Shown piece by piece: positions 36,422-46,173 of a DNA stretch of 64,000 nt (its first letter is position 1; each line of letters begins with the position of its first letter). The translations under genes and the position numbers were made by a program. Source of the DNA: Berkiella sp963803015. GTDB lineage: Bacteria; Pseudomonadota; Gammaproteobacteria; Berkiellales; Berkiellaceae. Under the pieces are notes generated by a model. The model was not told where the DNA came from and searched no databases. It saw only the letters and a program-made list of their open reading frames with translations. The DNA lies in the NCBI GenBank assembly GCA_963803015.1, contig CAWDKV010000003.1, forward strand, positions 1 through 64,000. Direction: 5' to 3'.

Positions 36422-37191
36422 GCGTACCAGGCGAAGAATTAACAACAACAGGCTATATTACTCACCACTTAACCAATTTAACGTGGGGCGAAGGGTTTTG
36501 GGCTGTCCATTTAGACACCTTAATTATTTCATGGGTATTAGGGGGCTTTTTTTTATGGGCCTTTTATGTTGCCGCACGTAAAGCGACATCAGATACCCCT
36601 TCGATGTTACAAAATATAGTCGAAGTGCTTATCGATTTTGTCTATCAACAAGTAAGAGATATCTATCATGGCAAAAGTGATTGGGTTGCGCCTATTGCTT
36701 TAACCATTTTCGTTTGGGTCTTCCTCATGAACTTGATGGATTTAATCCCGGTTGATTTGTTGCCGCTGGCGGCCTCTCATCTCGGGATACACTACTTAAA
36801 AGTGGTTCCGACTACTGATCCAAATTTGACCTTGGGATTATCTATCAGCGTATTTTTAATCACCATCTACTATAACATCAAAAACAAAGGCGCTTTGGGG
36901 TTAGGTAAGGAAATGCTATGTTCGCCATTTGGCCCATGGTTTTTCCCGTTTAACTTGATACTCAGATTGGTCGACGAATGCGCAAAGCCTATTTCATTAG
37001 GGTTGCGGTTATTTGGTAATTTATATGCCGGAGAATTAATTTTTATCTTAATCGCGCTTTTACCGTGGTGGATTCAGTGGCCACTGGGATGGGTGTGGGC
37101 CGTATTTCATATTTTAATTATTGTACTACAAGCTTTTATTTTTATGATGCTTACCCTTATTTATATCGGCCAAGCGCATGAGTCACACTAA
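36418..37191 (+). CDS. atpB: F1Fo ATP synthase subunit a
   Basis: Membrane stator subunit that forms the proton half-channels. The 257-residue protein has five to six hydrophobic helices and the family motif with the essential arginine in ISLGLRLFGNLYAGELIFIL near residue 190, plus VFLMNLMDLIPVDLLP. The start overlaps atpI as ATGA. atpE follows after 35 bases with GAGGTATAAAAAA as ribosome binding site. Confidence 0.96.
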   Translation: MSVPGEELTTTGYITHHLTNLTWGEGFWAVHLDTLIISWVLGGFFLWAFYVAARKATSDTPSMLQNIVEVLIDFVYQQVRDIYHGKSDWVAPIALTIFVWVFLMNLMDLIPVDLLPLAASHLGIHYLKVVPTTDPNLTLGLSISVFLITIYYNIKNKGALGLGKEMLCSPFGPWFFPFNLILRLVDECAKPISLGLRLFGNLYAGELIFILIALLPWWIQWPLGWVWAVFHILIIVLQAFIFMMLTLIYIGQAHESH

Positions 37192-37226
37192 ATTTAACCG
37201 TTTAACATACAAAGAGGTATAAAAAA

Positions 37227-37514
37227 ATGGAAACAGCAATGATCATCTCAAGTTTACAAAGCACCACTGCTATAGCGGTTGCGATGTTAATTGGTATGGG
37301 CGCCTTGGGAACTGCAATTGGTTTTGGTCTTTTAGGGGGCAAGTTCTTGGAAGGTGCCGCTAGACAACCTGAGATGGTGCCAATGTTACAGGTAAAAATG
37401 TTTATTGTGGCAGGTTTGCTTGACGCGGTTACCATGATAGGCGTCGGGGTTGCACTTTTCTTCACCTTTGCAAGTCCATTTTTAGCCGAAGTTTTAAAAC
37501 ATATTCCTGGATAA
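37227..37514 (+). CDS. atpE: F1Fo ATP synthase subunit c
   Basis: Proteolipid that forms the rotating ring. The 95-residue protein has two transmembrane helices around the polar loop KFLEGAARQPEM. The carboxylate that carries the proton is the aspartate in the second helix (IVAGLLDAVTMIGVGVALFF). The N-terminus is longer than in E. coli by about a dozen residues; Met5 is an alternative start. Glycine spacing in the first helix (MGALGTAIGFGLLGG) fits a proton-type ring. Confidence 0.96.
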   Translation: METAMIISSLQSTTAIAVAMLIGMGALGTAIGFGLLGGKFLEGAARQPEMVPMLQVKMFIVAGLLDAVTMIGVGVALFFTFASPFLAEVLKHIPG

Positions 37515-37538
37515 ATACGCCTCCGGAGTGGCATAAAA

Positions 37539-38009
37539 GTGAATATCAATATTACCCTTTTGGGGCAAATGATTACCTTTCTTCTTTTTGTGTGGTTCAC
37601 CAAAGCCCTTGTTTGGCCGCCAGTGATCAAAGCATTAAAAGATAGGCAAGCAAAAATTGCGGATGGTTTGGCTGCGGCAGAACGTGGCCAGCTTGAATTG
37701 GTAAATGCGTTACATCAAGCAGATCTCGACATAAAAGAAGGGAAGCAACAAGCAACCAATATTATTGTTGAATCTCAAAAGCGCGCGGATTATCTCATCG
37801 ATGAGGCGCGCCAAAAAGCCCATGAAGAGGCGCAACGCATCATTGAGCAGGCGCACGCGGAAATAGCGCAAATGGTGCTTGATGCGAAAGAAACACTACG
37901 TAAACAAGTGGCAACGCTTGCTTTATTTGGTGCAGAGAAGATATTAGAGCGCAGCATTGATGGGGAAGCCCATCATGCCATGCTAGAAAAATTTGCTGAG
38001 GAAATATAG
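37539..38009 (+). CDS. atpF: F1Fo ATP synthase subunit b
   Basis: Peripheral stalk subunit. The 156-residue protein has one N-terminal membrane helix (NITLLGQMITFLLFVWF) followed by a long charged helix for dimerisation. The start is GTG 37539 after CCGGAGTGGCATAAAA. Length matches E. coli AtpF (156 residues). It is one of eight consecutive atp genes in standard order. Confidence 0.95.
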   Translation: MNINITLLGQMITFLLFVWFTKALVWPPVIKALKDRQAKIADGLAAAERGQLELVNALHQADLDIKEGKQQATNIIVESQKRADYLIDEARQKAHEEAQRIIEQAHAEIAQMVLDAKETLRKQVATLALFGAEKILERSIDGEAHHAMLEKFAEEI

Positions 38010-38017
38010 GTTTTGCG

Positions 38018-38551
38018 ATGTCAAATTTAAAAATTGCCCGCCCTTATGCTAAAGCAGCGTTTGCTTTTGCAAAAGAACGTGGGGAGTTAGAAAAATGGTC
38101 TAAAATGCTTCATTTGGCTGCAGAAGCGGCTAAAAATGAAGACATGGCAAATGCTCTTAAAAATCCCACATTGTCTAGCACACAGCTTGTCAATTTGTTT
38201 ATAGAAATAGGTCAAAATGAGTTTACGCCCGAGATGAAAAATTTCATTTTGGTGTTAGGGCATGCTCATCGTCTAGCCTTATTGCCTGAGATTACCAGTT
38301 TCTATGAAGATTTCCGTCAAGAAATTGAACATATTACTTCCGTAGAATTTATTTCTGCCATTCCAGTTGATGCAAATTATCAAAGTCGTCTTATTCAAGC
38401 ATTAAAGCGCAAAATGACAGGCGACATCGATTTAACTTGCAAAACAGATACAAGCCTTTTAGGCGGCGCGATTATTCGCTCAGGAGATCTCATCATTGAT
38501 GGATCTATCCGAGGAAGGCTCGCCAAACTAAGCGATACCATTATTTATTGA
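38018..38551 (+). CDS. atpH: F1Fo ATP synthase subunit delta
   Basis: Connects the peripheral stalk to the top of F1. The 177-residue protein has the helical N-domain (IARPYAKAAFAFAKERGELE) and the C-terminal family signature TSLLGGAIIRSGDLIIDGSI. It lies 8 bases after atpF and 21 before atpA. Confidence 0.95.
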   Translation: MSNLKIARPYAKAAFAFAKERGELEKWSKMLHLAAEAAKNEDMANALKNPTLSSTQLVNLFIEIGQNEFTPEMKNFILVLGHAHRLALLPEITSFYEDFRQEIEHITSVEFISAIPVDANYQSRLIQALKRKMTGDIDLTCKTDTSLLGGAIIRSGDLIIDGSIRGRLAKLSDTIIY

Positions 38552-38572
38552 TAACACGAGAAGATCTGGATT

Positions 38573-40120
38573 ATGAGACTTAACCCTTCAGAAATTAGTG
38601 AACTGATTAGACAAAGAATCGAAAGAACGGACATTGATGCCAAAGCCTTAACGGTGGGAACCATCATTAGTGTCAGCGATGGGATTGTGCGGATCCATGG
38701 TTTAAATAATGTCATGCAAGGGGAAATGATTAAATTTTCCGGTGACGTTTACGGTATGGCGCTCAATTTAGAGCGCGATTCTGTCGGGGCGGTGGTGTTA
38801 GGAGAAAGTAACCACTTAGCAGAAGGCCAAATGGCAGAATGTACTGGTCGGATTTTGGAAGTGCCAGTAGGGGAAGCCTTACTAGGACGAGTTGTAGATG
38901 CGTTAGGTCGTCCTATTGATGGCAAAGGCGCGATTGCAACAACTGAAACCTCGCCTATTGAAAAAGTGGCGCCTGGGGTGATTACACGACAATCGGTGAA
39001 TCAGCCTATCCAAACAGGGCTAAAAGCAATTGATGCGATGGTGCCAGTAGGACGTGGTCAGCGTGAATTAATTATTGGCGATAGACAAACCGGAAAAACG
39101 GCGATTGCAATTGATGCCATTATTAATCAAAAAGGCACCGGCGTTAAATGTATTTACGTCGCTATTGGTCAAAAAGCGTCTTCTGTGGCAACCATCGTTC
39201 GTAAACTAGAAGAACATGGCGCCATGGCGCACACGATAGTGGTCGCAGCGACTGCGGCGGAAGCTGCCGCTTTACAATTTATTGCGCCTTATTCAGGTTG
39301 CGCGATGGGCGAATATTTCCGAGACAGAGGCCAAGACGCTTTAATTGTTTATGATGATTTAACGAAACAAGCCTGGGCTTATCGTCAAATTTCCTTATTA
39401 TTGCGTCGACCACCAGGACGTGAAGCTTATCCTGGTGACGTTTTTTATTTACATTCTCGTTTACTGGAGCGTGCTGCGCGCGTCAATGCAGAATATGTTG
39501 AAAAGTTCACACAGGGTAAAGTGAAAGGCAAAACAGGATCATTGACTGCATTGCCCATTATTGAAACGCAGGCTGGAGACGTTTCTGCGTTTGTTCCCAC
39601 TAACGTGATTTCTATTACTGATGGTCAGATCTTCTTAGAAAGTGACTTATTTAATGCCGGTATCCGTCCTGCTATTAATGCGGGTTTATCTGTTTCTCGG
39701 GTAGGTGGTGCGGCGCAAACAAAAATGATTAAAAAATTAGGGGGCGGGGTGCGTTTGGCGCTGGCCCAATATCGCGAATTGGCAGCATTTTCCCAGTTTG
39801 CTTCTGATTTAGATGAAGCAACCCGTAAGCAGTTAGAACGCGGTCAGCGCGTCATGGAGACAATGAAACAAAAGCAATACTCTCCTTTGACTGTGGGTGA
39901 AATGGCCGGCTCCTTGTTCGCTGTGGATAAAGGCTATTTTGATGATGTGAAGTTAGACAAAGTGGTTGCATGCGAAGAAGCATTGATTAAATATCTGAAT
40001 CAAAATCATGCTGATTTAATGAAAGAAATGAATGAAACTGGCGATTATAACGAGAAAATTGAGCAACAGCTTAAAGCCGCTTGTGAAGCCTTTAAGAAAT
40101 CATACAGTCAATTAAACTAA
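38573..40120 (+). CDS. atpA: F1Fo ATP synthase subunit alpha
   Basis: Non-catalytic nucleotide-binding F1 subunit, 515 residues. The N-terminal beta-barrel has VSDGIVRIHGLNNVMQGEM, Walker A is GDRQTGKTAIAIDAI near residue 170, and the arginine-finger region lies in INAGLSVSRVGGAAQ near 365. Length and motifs are normal and the frame is intact. Its close partner AtpD is frameshifted in this sequence. Confidence 0.97.
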   Translation: MRLNPSEISELIRQRIERTDIDAKALTVGTIISVSDGIVRIHGLNNVMQGEMIKFSGDVYGMALNLERDSVGAVVLGESNHLAEGQMAECTGRILEVPVGEALLGRVVDALGRPIDGKGAIATTETSPIEKVAPGVITRQSVNQPIQTGLKAIDAMVPVGRGQRELIIGDRQTGKTAIAIDAIINQKGTGVKCIYVAIGQKASSVATIVRKLEEHGAMAHTIVVAATAAEAAALQFIAPYSGCAMGEYFRDRGQDALIVYDDLTKQAWAYRQISLLLRRPPGREAYPGDVFYLHSRLLERAARVNAEYVEKFTQGKVKGKTGSLTALPIIETQAGDVSAFVPTNVISITDGQIFLESDLFNAGIRPAINAGLSVSRVGGAAQTKMIKKLGGGVRLALAQYRELAAFSQFASDLDEATRKQLERGQRVMETMKQKQYSPLTVGEMAGSLFAVDKGYFDDVKLDKVVACEEALIKYLNQNHADLMKEMNETGDYNEKIEQQLKAACEAFKKSYSQLN

Positions 40121-40129
40121 GGCTTTGTT

Positions 40130-41005
40130 ATGTCCGGTGCAAAAGAGATACGCTCTAAAATAAAAAGCATTAAAAACACGCAAAAAATTACGCGTGCAAT
40201 GCAAATGGTCGCAGCAAGTAAAATGCGCAAAGCGCAAGCACGCATGTTTGCATCTCGTCCTTATGCTGAGCGGATCCATACGGTGATCGAGCATCTTGCG
40301 CAAGGTTATCCTGAGTATCGCCACCCCTATCTTATTCCTCGAGAACAAAATCGATTAGGTGTCATTTTAATTGGCACCGATAGAGGATTATGTGGCGGCT
40401 TGAATATCAATCTTTTTCGCAAGCTTCTTGCGGATTTACAAGAGTGGCAAGCGCAGGGTAAGGAAATCTCTTTTTGCGTCATTGGTACCAAAGCGGAGCA
40501 ATTTTTACAAAGATTAGGCGTCAATATTATTGCCTCAGCACATCGCTTAGGGGATACCCCCAGCGCTGCGCAAGTTGTTGGGCCAGTGAGTGTCATGCTG
40601 CAAGCTTTTAATGATGAAAAATTGGATGGGCTTCATCTTTATTATAATCATTTTATCAGCACGATGAGCCAAAAAACTATGTCGGAAAGACTGCTTCCCA
40701 TTTCACCTGAATATTTTCAAGCTAAAAAAGAAAAAGAGACCAATGCACGCTGGGATTATATTTATGAACCAGATGCAAAAGAATTATTGGATTTATTGCT
40801 AGAGCGTTATATTGAATCCCAAGTTTATCACGGTTTAGTAGAAAATTTTGCTTGCGAGCAAGCCGCGCGAATGATGGCGATGAAAAGTGCGTCAGATAAT
40901 GCTGGGGAATTAATTGATAGTTTACAATTGGCTTACAACAAAGCCCGACAAGCAGCCATTACCAGAGAATTGGCTGAAATTGTCGGTGGCGCAGCAGCAG
41001 TTTAA
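40130..41005 (+). CDS. atpG: F1Fo ATP synthase subunit gamma
   Basis: Central rotor shaft. The 291-residue protein has long terminal helices, with IRSKIKSIKNTQKITRAMQM at the start and ARMMAMKSASDNAGELIDSL near the end, and DRGLCGGLN in the Rossmann-like middle. Intact. The gap to the atpD start is 20 bases with AGTGAGAGAAAAG as ribosome binding site. Confidence 0.96.
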   Translation: MSGAKEIRSKIKSIKNTQKITRAMQMVAASKMRKAQARMFASRPYAERIHTVIEHLAQGYPEYRHPYLIPREQNRLGVILIGTDRGLCGGLNINLFRKLLADLQEWQAQGKEISFCVIGTKAEQFLQRLGVNIIASAHRLGDTPSAAQVVGPVSVMLQAFNDEKLDGLHLYYNHFISTMSQKTMSERLLPISPEYFQAKKEKETNARWDYIYEPDAKELLDLLLERYIESQVYHGLVENFACEQAARMMAMKSASDNAGELIDSLQLAYNKARQAAITRELAEIVGGAAAV

Positions 41006-41025
41006 CGATAAGAGTGAGAGAAAAG

Positions 41026-42446
41026 ATGAGTACCGCAACAAATCATTTAGCGTCAATTCAAGGCAAGCAGGCAAAATAGTAGAAATTATTGGCGCGGTCG
41101 TTGACGTGGAATTTCCACGAGGCAATGTTCCAAAAATTTATGATGCGATGCACGTAGAGGGCGATAAAATCACCTTTGAAGTGCAACAGCAATTAGGTGA
41201 TGGCGTTGTACGTACCATTGCGATGGGAACTACAGAAGGCTTCGCGAGGCTTGCAAGTCGTTAATACCGGCGAGCCAATTCAGGTCCCTGTCGGGCATAA
41301 AACCTTAGGCCGTATTATGGATGTCTTAGGTAATCCTATTGATGAAGAGGCCCTATTGGTGAGAAAGTGCGAATATCAATTCATCGTGCAGCGCCAACAT
41401 TTAAAGAGCAAGCCGCAAGCCAAGAATTATTAGAAACAGGTATTAAAGTGATCGATTTGATTTGTCCTTTTGCCAAAGGGGGTAAAGTCGGTTTATTTGG
41501 CGGTGCAGGCGTGGGTAAAACCGTTAACATGATGGAATTAATTCGTAATATTGCGATCGAACATAGTGGTTATTCCGTATTTGCAGGGGTGGGTGAACGA
41601 ACTCGTGAAGGAAATGACTTCTATCATGAAATGAAAGAATCCAACGTATTGGATAAAGTGTCGTTGGTTTATGGACAAATGAATGAGCCACCAGGAAACC
41701 GTTTACGTGTTGCTTTAACGGGCTTGACTATTGCTGAAAATTTCCGTGATGAAGGGCGAGATGTATTATTATTTATTGATAATATTTATCGTTATACATT
41801 AGCTGGTACAGAAGTGTCCGCATTGTTGGGTCGGATGCCTTCTGCAGTAGGTTATCAGCCGACATTAGCTGAAGAAATGGGTCGTTTACAAGAACGTATT
41901 ACTTCTACCAAAACAGGTTCTATTACCTCTATTCAAGCTGTGTACGTTCCTGCAGACGATTTAACCGATCCTTCTCCTGCAACGACCTTCGCGCACTTAG
42001 ATGCAACGGTTGTATTATCCCGACAAATTGCAGAGCTTGGTATTTATCCAGCGGTTGATCCCTTAGATTCCACCAGCCGACAATTAGATCCATTAGTTGT
42101 TGGACAAGAACATTATGATGTTGCGCGTGCGGTTCAAGGAACCTTGCAACGCTATAAAGAATTCAAAGATATTATTGCCATTTTAGGGATGGATGAGTTA
42201 TCAGAAGAAGACAAACTGATGGTAACCCGAGCACGAAAAATTCAACGCTTTTTATCTCAACCTTTCTTCGTCGCAGAAGTATTTACCGGATCTCCTGGAA
42301 AATATGTTCCCTTAAAAGAAACCATTAGAGGTTTTAAAGGCATTATTGAAGGGGAATATGATAATTTACCAGAGCAAGCCTTTTATATGGTCGGCGGTAT
42401 TGAGGAAGTGATTGAAAAAGCTGCAATATTGACTGCCAAGGAATAA
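41026..42446 (+). pseudogene. atpD: F1Fo ATP synthase subunit beta, three frameshifts in the first 330 bases
   Basis: The catalytic beta subunit makes ATP. From ATG 41026 (MSTATNHLASIQGK) the frame stops at 41077, but the protein continues in other frames. Segment two is AGKIVEIIGAVVDVEFPRGN to AMGTTEG, segment three is GLQVVNTGEPIQVPVGHKTL to GNPIDE, and segment four starts with IGEKVRISIHRAAPTFKEQA. The implied indels are a missing base near 41065, two missing (or one extra) near 41241-41250, and one missing near 41347. The remainder is intact to the end, with Walker A GLFGGAGVGKTVNMMELI, catalytic GVGERTREGNDFY and LLFIDNIYRYT. All other F1Fo genes except atpI are intact, so a sequence error is more likely than loss of ATP synthase. 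Confidence 0.9.
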
Positions 42447-42457
42447 AAAGAGTAATC

Positions 42458-42886
42458 ATGGCCACGCAAACCCTTTATTTAGATATTGTTAGTGCAGAGG
42501 CAGAAATTTTCTCTGGTAAAGCTCAGCGCGTTTTTGCCAGTGGGGTGATAGGCGATTTAGAAATAGCGCCTAATCACGCTCCTTTATTGACAAAACTCTT
42601 GCCGGGGCCTATCCGTATAAGAACAGAGGGTGACACAGAAGAAGTGGTGTATGTCACAGGGGGCATCTTAGAAGTGCAACCGGATACCACTACTATTTTG
42701 GCAGATACGGTAGTCAGAGCAAAAGACTTTAATGAGGCCGAAGCCGTTAAGGCAATACAGCAAGCAGAAGCGGCATTAAAAGACAGAAGAGCAAAACAAG
42801 ATTATGCTGAAGCAAGCGCTAAGTTGGCCAGAGCCGCTGGGATGTTACGAGCAATCAAAGAGGCTAAAAGAAAGCGGAAGGGGTAA
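42458..42886 (+). CDS. atpC: F1Fo ATP synthase subunit epsilon
   Basis: Rotor subunit that also restrains ATP hydrolysis. The 142-residue protein has the N-terminal beta-sandwich with LDIVSAEAEIFSGKAQRVFA and GDLEIAPNHAPLLTKLLPGP, and the two-helix C-terminal domain (EAEAVKAIQQAEAALKDRRA). glmU begins immediately after the TAA. Confidence 0.95.
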   Translation: MATQTLYLDIVSAEAEIFSGKAQRVFASGVIGDLEIAPNHAPLLTKLLPGPIRIRTEGDTEEVVYVTGGILEVQPDTTTILADTVVRAKDFNEAEAVKAIQQAEAALKDRRAKQDYAEASAKLARAAGMLRAIKEAKRKRKG

Positions 42887-44275
42887 ATGACAAGGGTTGA
42901 TAAGATGGATTTAAGCATTGTCGTGTTAGCTGCTGGGCAAGGAACGCGAATGAAGTCATCGAAGCCTAAAGTGTTACATCCTATAGGCGGCAAGCCCATG
43001 TTAGAGCATGTCCTTACTACCGCCAGATCTTTGAATCCAGCACAAATTATTATTGTTTATGGCTACGCAGGCGATGCTATCAAACAAGCTATCAGTGCAC
43101 CTGATTTGATATGGGTAGAACAAGCCAAACAACGTGGAACAGGGGATGCCGTCGCTAAGGCCTTACCCTTGATTCCAGAAAGCCATCGTGTGTTGATTTT
43201 ATATGGCGATGTGCCACTCATCACTTTGCAAACCTTGCAACGTTTACTCAAAGCAACCCCTAGCAATACTGTTGGTGTTTTAACCTTACAAACGCCGCAT
43301 CCTACAGGATTGGGGCGTATCGTCAGAGATGAAACGGGGGCGGTACAGCGTATTGTCGAAGAGCAAGATGCTAATGATATTGAAAGACAAATTCATGAGG
43401 TGAATACCGGTATTTATGTACTGGATGCTAAGCAGCTTAAAGAGTGGTTGCCTAAGCTTGAAACTAATAATAAACAAGGCGAATTCTATTTAACCGATAT
43501 AGTGCAACTTGCAGCAAACGATAACATTTTGGTTGTGACCGCCCCCCCAAGCATTGTCCACGAAGTCTTAGGGGTCAATGATAAAATTCAACAAGTGGCT
43601 GCCGAGCGTTATTATCAACGTGGCATGGCAGAAGGATTATTGCGAGAGGGCGTTTGGATTTGTGATCCTGACAGATTTGATTTGCGGGGATCTTTAATTT
43701 GCGGAAATGATGTCATGATAGACGTCAATGTGGTCTTTGAAGGCGACAATCGCTTAGGTGCTAACACGCGCGTGGGCCCCAATTCAGTTTTAATTGATTG
43801 TGAAATTGGAGAGGGTGTGACCATTTTAGCCAATTGTCATTTAGAAGGCGCAACAGTGGGTGATGGTTGTACGATTGGTCCTTTTGCACGTTTGCGCAAA
43901 GGGTCGCAGTTAGCCTCAATGGTAAAAATTGGAAACTTTGTTGAAATTAAAAACGCCACCATAGATAAAGAATCAAAAATAAATCACTTAAGCTATATTG
44001 GTGATACCACTATGGGGAAAAAAGTGAATGTAGGGGCAGGAACCATTACCTGCAATTATGATGGCGTGAATAAGCATCGCACTATCATAGAAGATGGCGC
44101 CAGTATTGGCGCAAATTCACAGCTCATCGCGCCTGTGACCGTGGGGAAAGGAGCTGTTTTAGGCGCAGGAACAACTTTAAATAAAGATGCACCACCAAAG
44201 CAATTAACGCTCACACATCGTCTCTTTCATCGTAGTGTTACGATTGATTTGTCAAAGACTGACGATAAAGAATAA
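42887..44275 (+). CDS. glmU: Bifunctional GlcNAc-1-P uridyltransferase / GlcN-1-P acetyltransferase
   Basis: Makes UDP-GlcNAc for peptidoglycan and LPS. The 462-residue protein has the uridyltransferase motif VVLAAGQGTRMKSSKPKVLH at the N-terminus, YGDVPLI near 105, and a left-handed beta-helix acetyltransferase domain of hexapeptide repeats from about 250 (CEIGEGVTILANCHLEGATV). Either ATG 42887 or the in-frame ATG 42905 could start; the family core begins at the latter. glmS, the enzyme two steps earlier in the pathway, follows after 11 bases. Confidence 0.95.
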   Translation: MTRVDKMDLSIVVLAAGQGTRMKSSKPKVLHPIGGKPMLEHVLTTARSLNPAQIIIVYGYAGDAIKQAISAPDLIWVEQAKQRGTGDAVAKALPLIPESHRVLILYGDVPLITLQTLQRLLKATPSNTVGVLTLQTPHPTGLGRIVRDETGAVQRIVEEQDANDIERQIHEVNTGIYVLDAKQLKEWLPKLETNNKQGEFYLTDIVQLAANDNILVVTAPPSIVHEVLGVNDKIQQVAAERYYQRGMAEGLLREGVWICDPDRFDLRGSLICGNDVMIDVNVVFEGDNRLGANTRVGPNSVLIDCEIGEGVTILANCHLEGATVGDGCTIGPFARLRKGSQLASMVKIGNFVEIKNATIDKESKINHLSYIGDTTMGKKVNVGAGTITCNYDGVNKHRTIIEDGASIGANSQLIAPVTVGKGAVLGAGTTLNKDAPPKQLTLTHRLFHRSVTIDLSKTDDKE

Positions 44276-44286
44276 GGAAACAAGTT

Positions 44287-46119
44287 ATGTGCGGGATCAT
44301 GGCGGGGGTGGCACAACGGGATATTGGGCCTATCTTATTAGAAGGTCTTAAACGTCTAGAATATCGAGGATATGATTCGGCAGGATTAGCGACCATTAAT
44401 GCTAATGAAACACTGCAAAGCCTTCGTATTTGTGGCAAAGTAAATGAATTAGTCACGACATATGAAAAAAACCCTTTATTAGGAAAAATGGGTATAGCGC
44501 ACACGCGCTGGGCCACCCATGGCGAACCGAGTAGAGAAAATGCTCACCCCCATTGCTATGAAGATAAAGTAGCCTTAGTACATAATGGAATCATTGAAAA
44601 TTATCTAAAACTACAGACCAACTTGTTACAACAAGGTGCCAGTTTTTCTTCACAAACTGATTCTGAAGTCATCGTGCAATGGATTGGAAAATCCTTTGAG
44701 AAAACAGGTAATCTTTTGGCTGCTGTTCAAGAAACAGTTAAAAAGCTAGAGGGTGCATATGCTTTGGCGTTGGTGTCACCGATGCACCCCGATAGAATTA
44801 TTGCCGTACGATATGGCAGTCCCTTGGTCATTGGTTTGGGGATCAATGAAAATTTTGTCGCTTCAGATAGTTTAGCTTTATTGCCCGTAGCGCAAAATTT
44901 TATTGTTTTAGAAGAAGGGGATATCGCTGAAATTTTTCGTGATAAGTATGTCATTTATGACAGAGAGGGCAAGCCAGTAGAAAGAGCGGTCAGAAAAATT
45001 ACGCTCTCTGAGCAAAGTGCTGATCGCGGGCAATATCGCCATTACATGCTAAAAGAAATTTTTGAACAACCTGAGGCTGTCAGAGCGGTGACTTCAGGGC
45101 GATTAGGTCAAAGTGAGATATCAGATTTTATTTTTGGTGCCAAAGCAAGCGATTGTTTTGACAGGACAAGATCGGTACAAATTGTTGCTTGTGGTACAAG
45201 CTTTCATGCAGGCTTAGTTGCGAAATATTGGTTGGAACAAATCGTTGGAATAAGTTGTGAAGTAGAAGTTGCAAGTGAGTTTCGTTATCGTAAACATCCG
45301 CTTCGCGAAGGTACTTTATTTGTTGTTTTATCGCAGTCTGGTGAGACCGCCGATACCCTAGCCGCTTTGAGAGGAATTAAAGATAAAGCTTATTGTGGGA
45401 AACTCGCTATTTGCAACGTGCCAGAGAGCTCTTTGGTCCGAGAAGCGGAGTTAGTTTTTTTAACGCATGCGGGTCCTGAAATTGGAGTTGCTTCGACAAA
45501 AGCCTTCACGGCACAGTTGGTCGCTCTTTTAATGTTAGTGCAGTGTTTGGGAAAAAGAAACGATAGCCAAACGACAAAAGAGATGCAAATTGTTCAAGCC
45601 TTACAGCAATTACCCCACGTCATTAAAGAGGTTTTGGCCTTAGATGACACACTCAAAAACTTGGCTCAGCGTTTTGATAATAAACAACATACCTTATTTA
45701 TCGGACGAGGCATTTATTATCCTATTGTCAAAGAAGGTGCTTTAAAGTTAAAAGAAATTTCTTATATCCATGCAGAAGCTTATCCTGCTGGCGAATTAAA
45801 GCATGGTCCTTTAGCTTTAGTCGATAAACATATGCCCGTGATTGCTTTGGTGCCAGATGATGCTTTATTGGATAAACTGATTTCCAATTTGCAAGAAATT
45901 CGGGCAAGGCAAGGAGAATTGATAGTCTTCACTCAAAAATCAACAGGGTTAAATAGTGCGCCTGGCATGACAGTGGTTAGCGTTCCTGATACTCCTGCTT
46001 TATTAATGCCGATGGCGTTTAATACGTTATTACAGCTCTTGGCTTATCATGTCGCTGTTTTAAAAGGGACAGATGTCGATCAACCGAGAAATCTCGCAAA
46101 ATCAGTTACTGTTGAATAA
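44287..46119 (+). CDS. glmS: Glutamine-fructose-6-phosphate aminotransferase
   Basis: First committed step to UDP-GlcNAc. The 610-residue protein has the N-terminal nucleophile MCGIMAG with catalytic Cys after Met removal, the glutaminase motifs RWATHGEPS and HNGIIENY, and two SIS sugar-isomerase domains (CGTSFHAGLVAKYW, LSQSGETADTLAAL, HAEAYPAGELKHGPLALV). The C-terminal NLAKSVTVE is the family end. The spacer from glmU is too short for a glmS ribozyme; none is seen. Confidence 0.97.
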   Translation: MCGIMAGVAQRDIGPILLEGLKRLEYRGYDSAGLATINANETLQSLRICGKVNELVTTYEKNPLLGKMGIAHTRWATHGEPSRENAHPHCYEDKVALVHNGIIENYLKLQTNLLQQGASFSSQTDSEVIVQWIGKSFEKTGNLLAAVQETVKKLEGAYALALVSPMHPDRIIAVRYGSPLVIGLGINENFVASDSLALLPVAQNFIVLEEGDIAEIFRDKYVIYDREGKPVERAVRKITLSEQSADRGQYRHYMLKEIFEQPEAVRAVTSGRLGQSEISDFIFGAKASDCFDRTRSVQIVACGTSFHAGLVAKYWLEQIVGISCEVEVASEFRYRKHPLREGTLFVVLSQSGETADTLAALRGIKDKAYCGKLAICNVPESSLVREAELVFLTHAGPEIGVASTKAFTAQLVALLMLVQCLGKRNDSQTTKEMQIVQALQQLPHVIKEVLALDDTLKNLAQRFDNKQHTLFIGRGIYYPIVKEGALKLKEISYIHAEAYPAGELKHGPLALVDKHMPVIALVPDDALLDKLISNLQEIRARQGELIVFTQKSTGLNSAPGMTVVSVPDTPALLMPMAFNTLLQLLAYHVAVLKGTDVDQPRNLAKSVTVE

Positions 46120-46173
46120 CGAACAAAGCCTACGCGTGCCCCTTAGGGTAAAACCAAACTGGAAAGAGTATTT

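Noticed and set aside
44276..44286. glmS ribozyme upstream of glmS
   Set aside because: Only 11 bases separate glmU and glmS, and the glmU 3' end shows no such structure.
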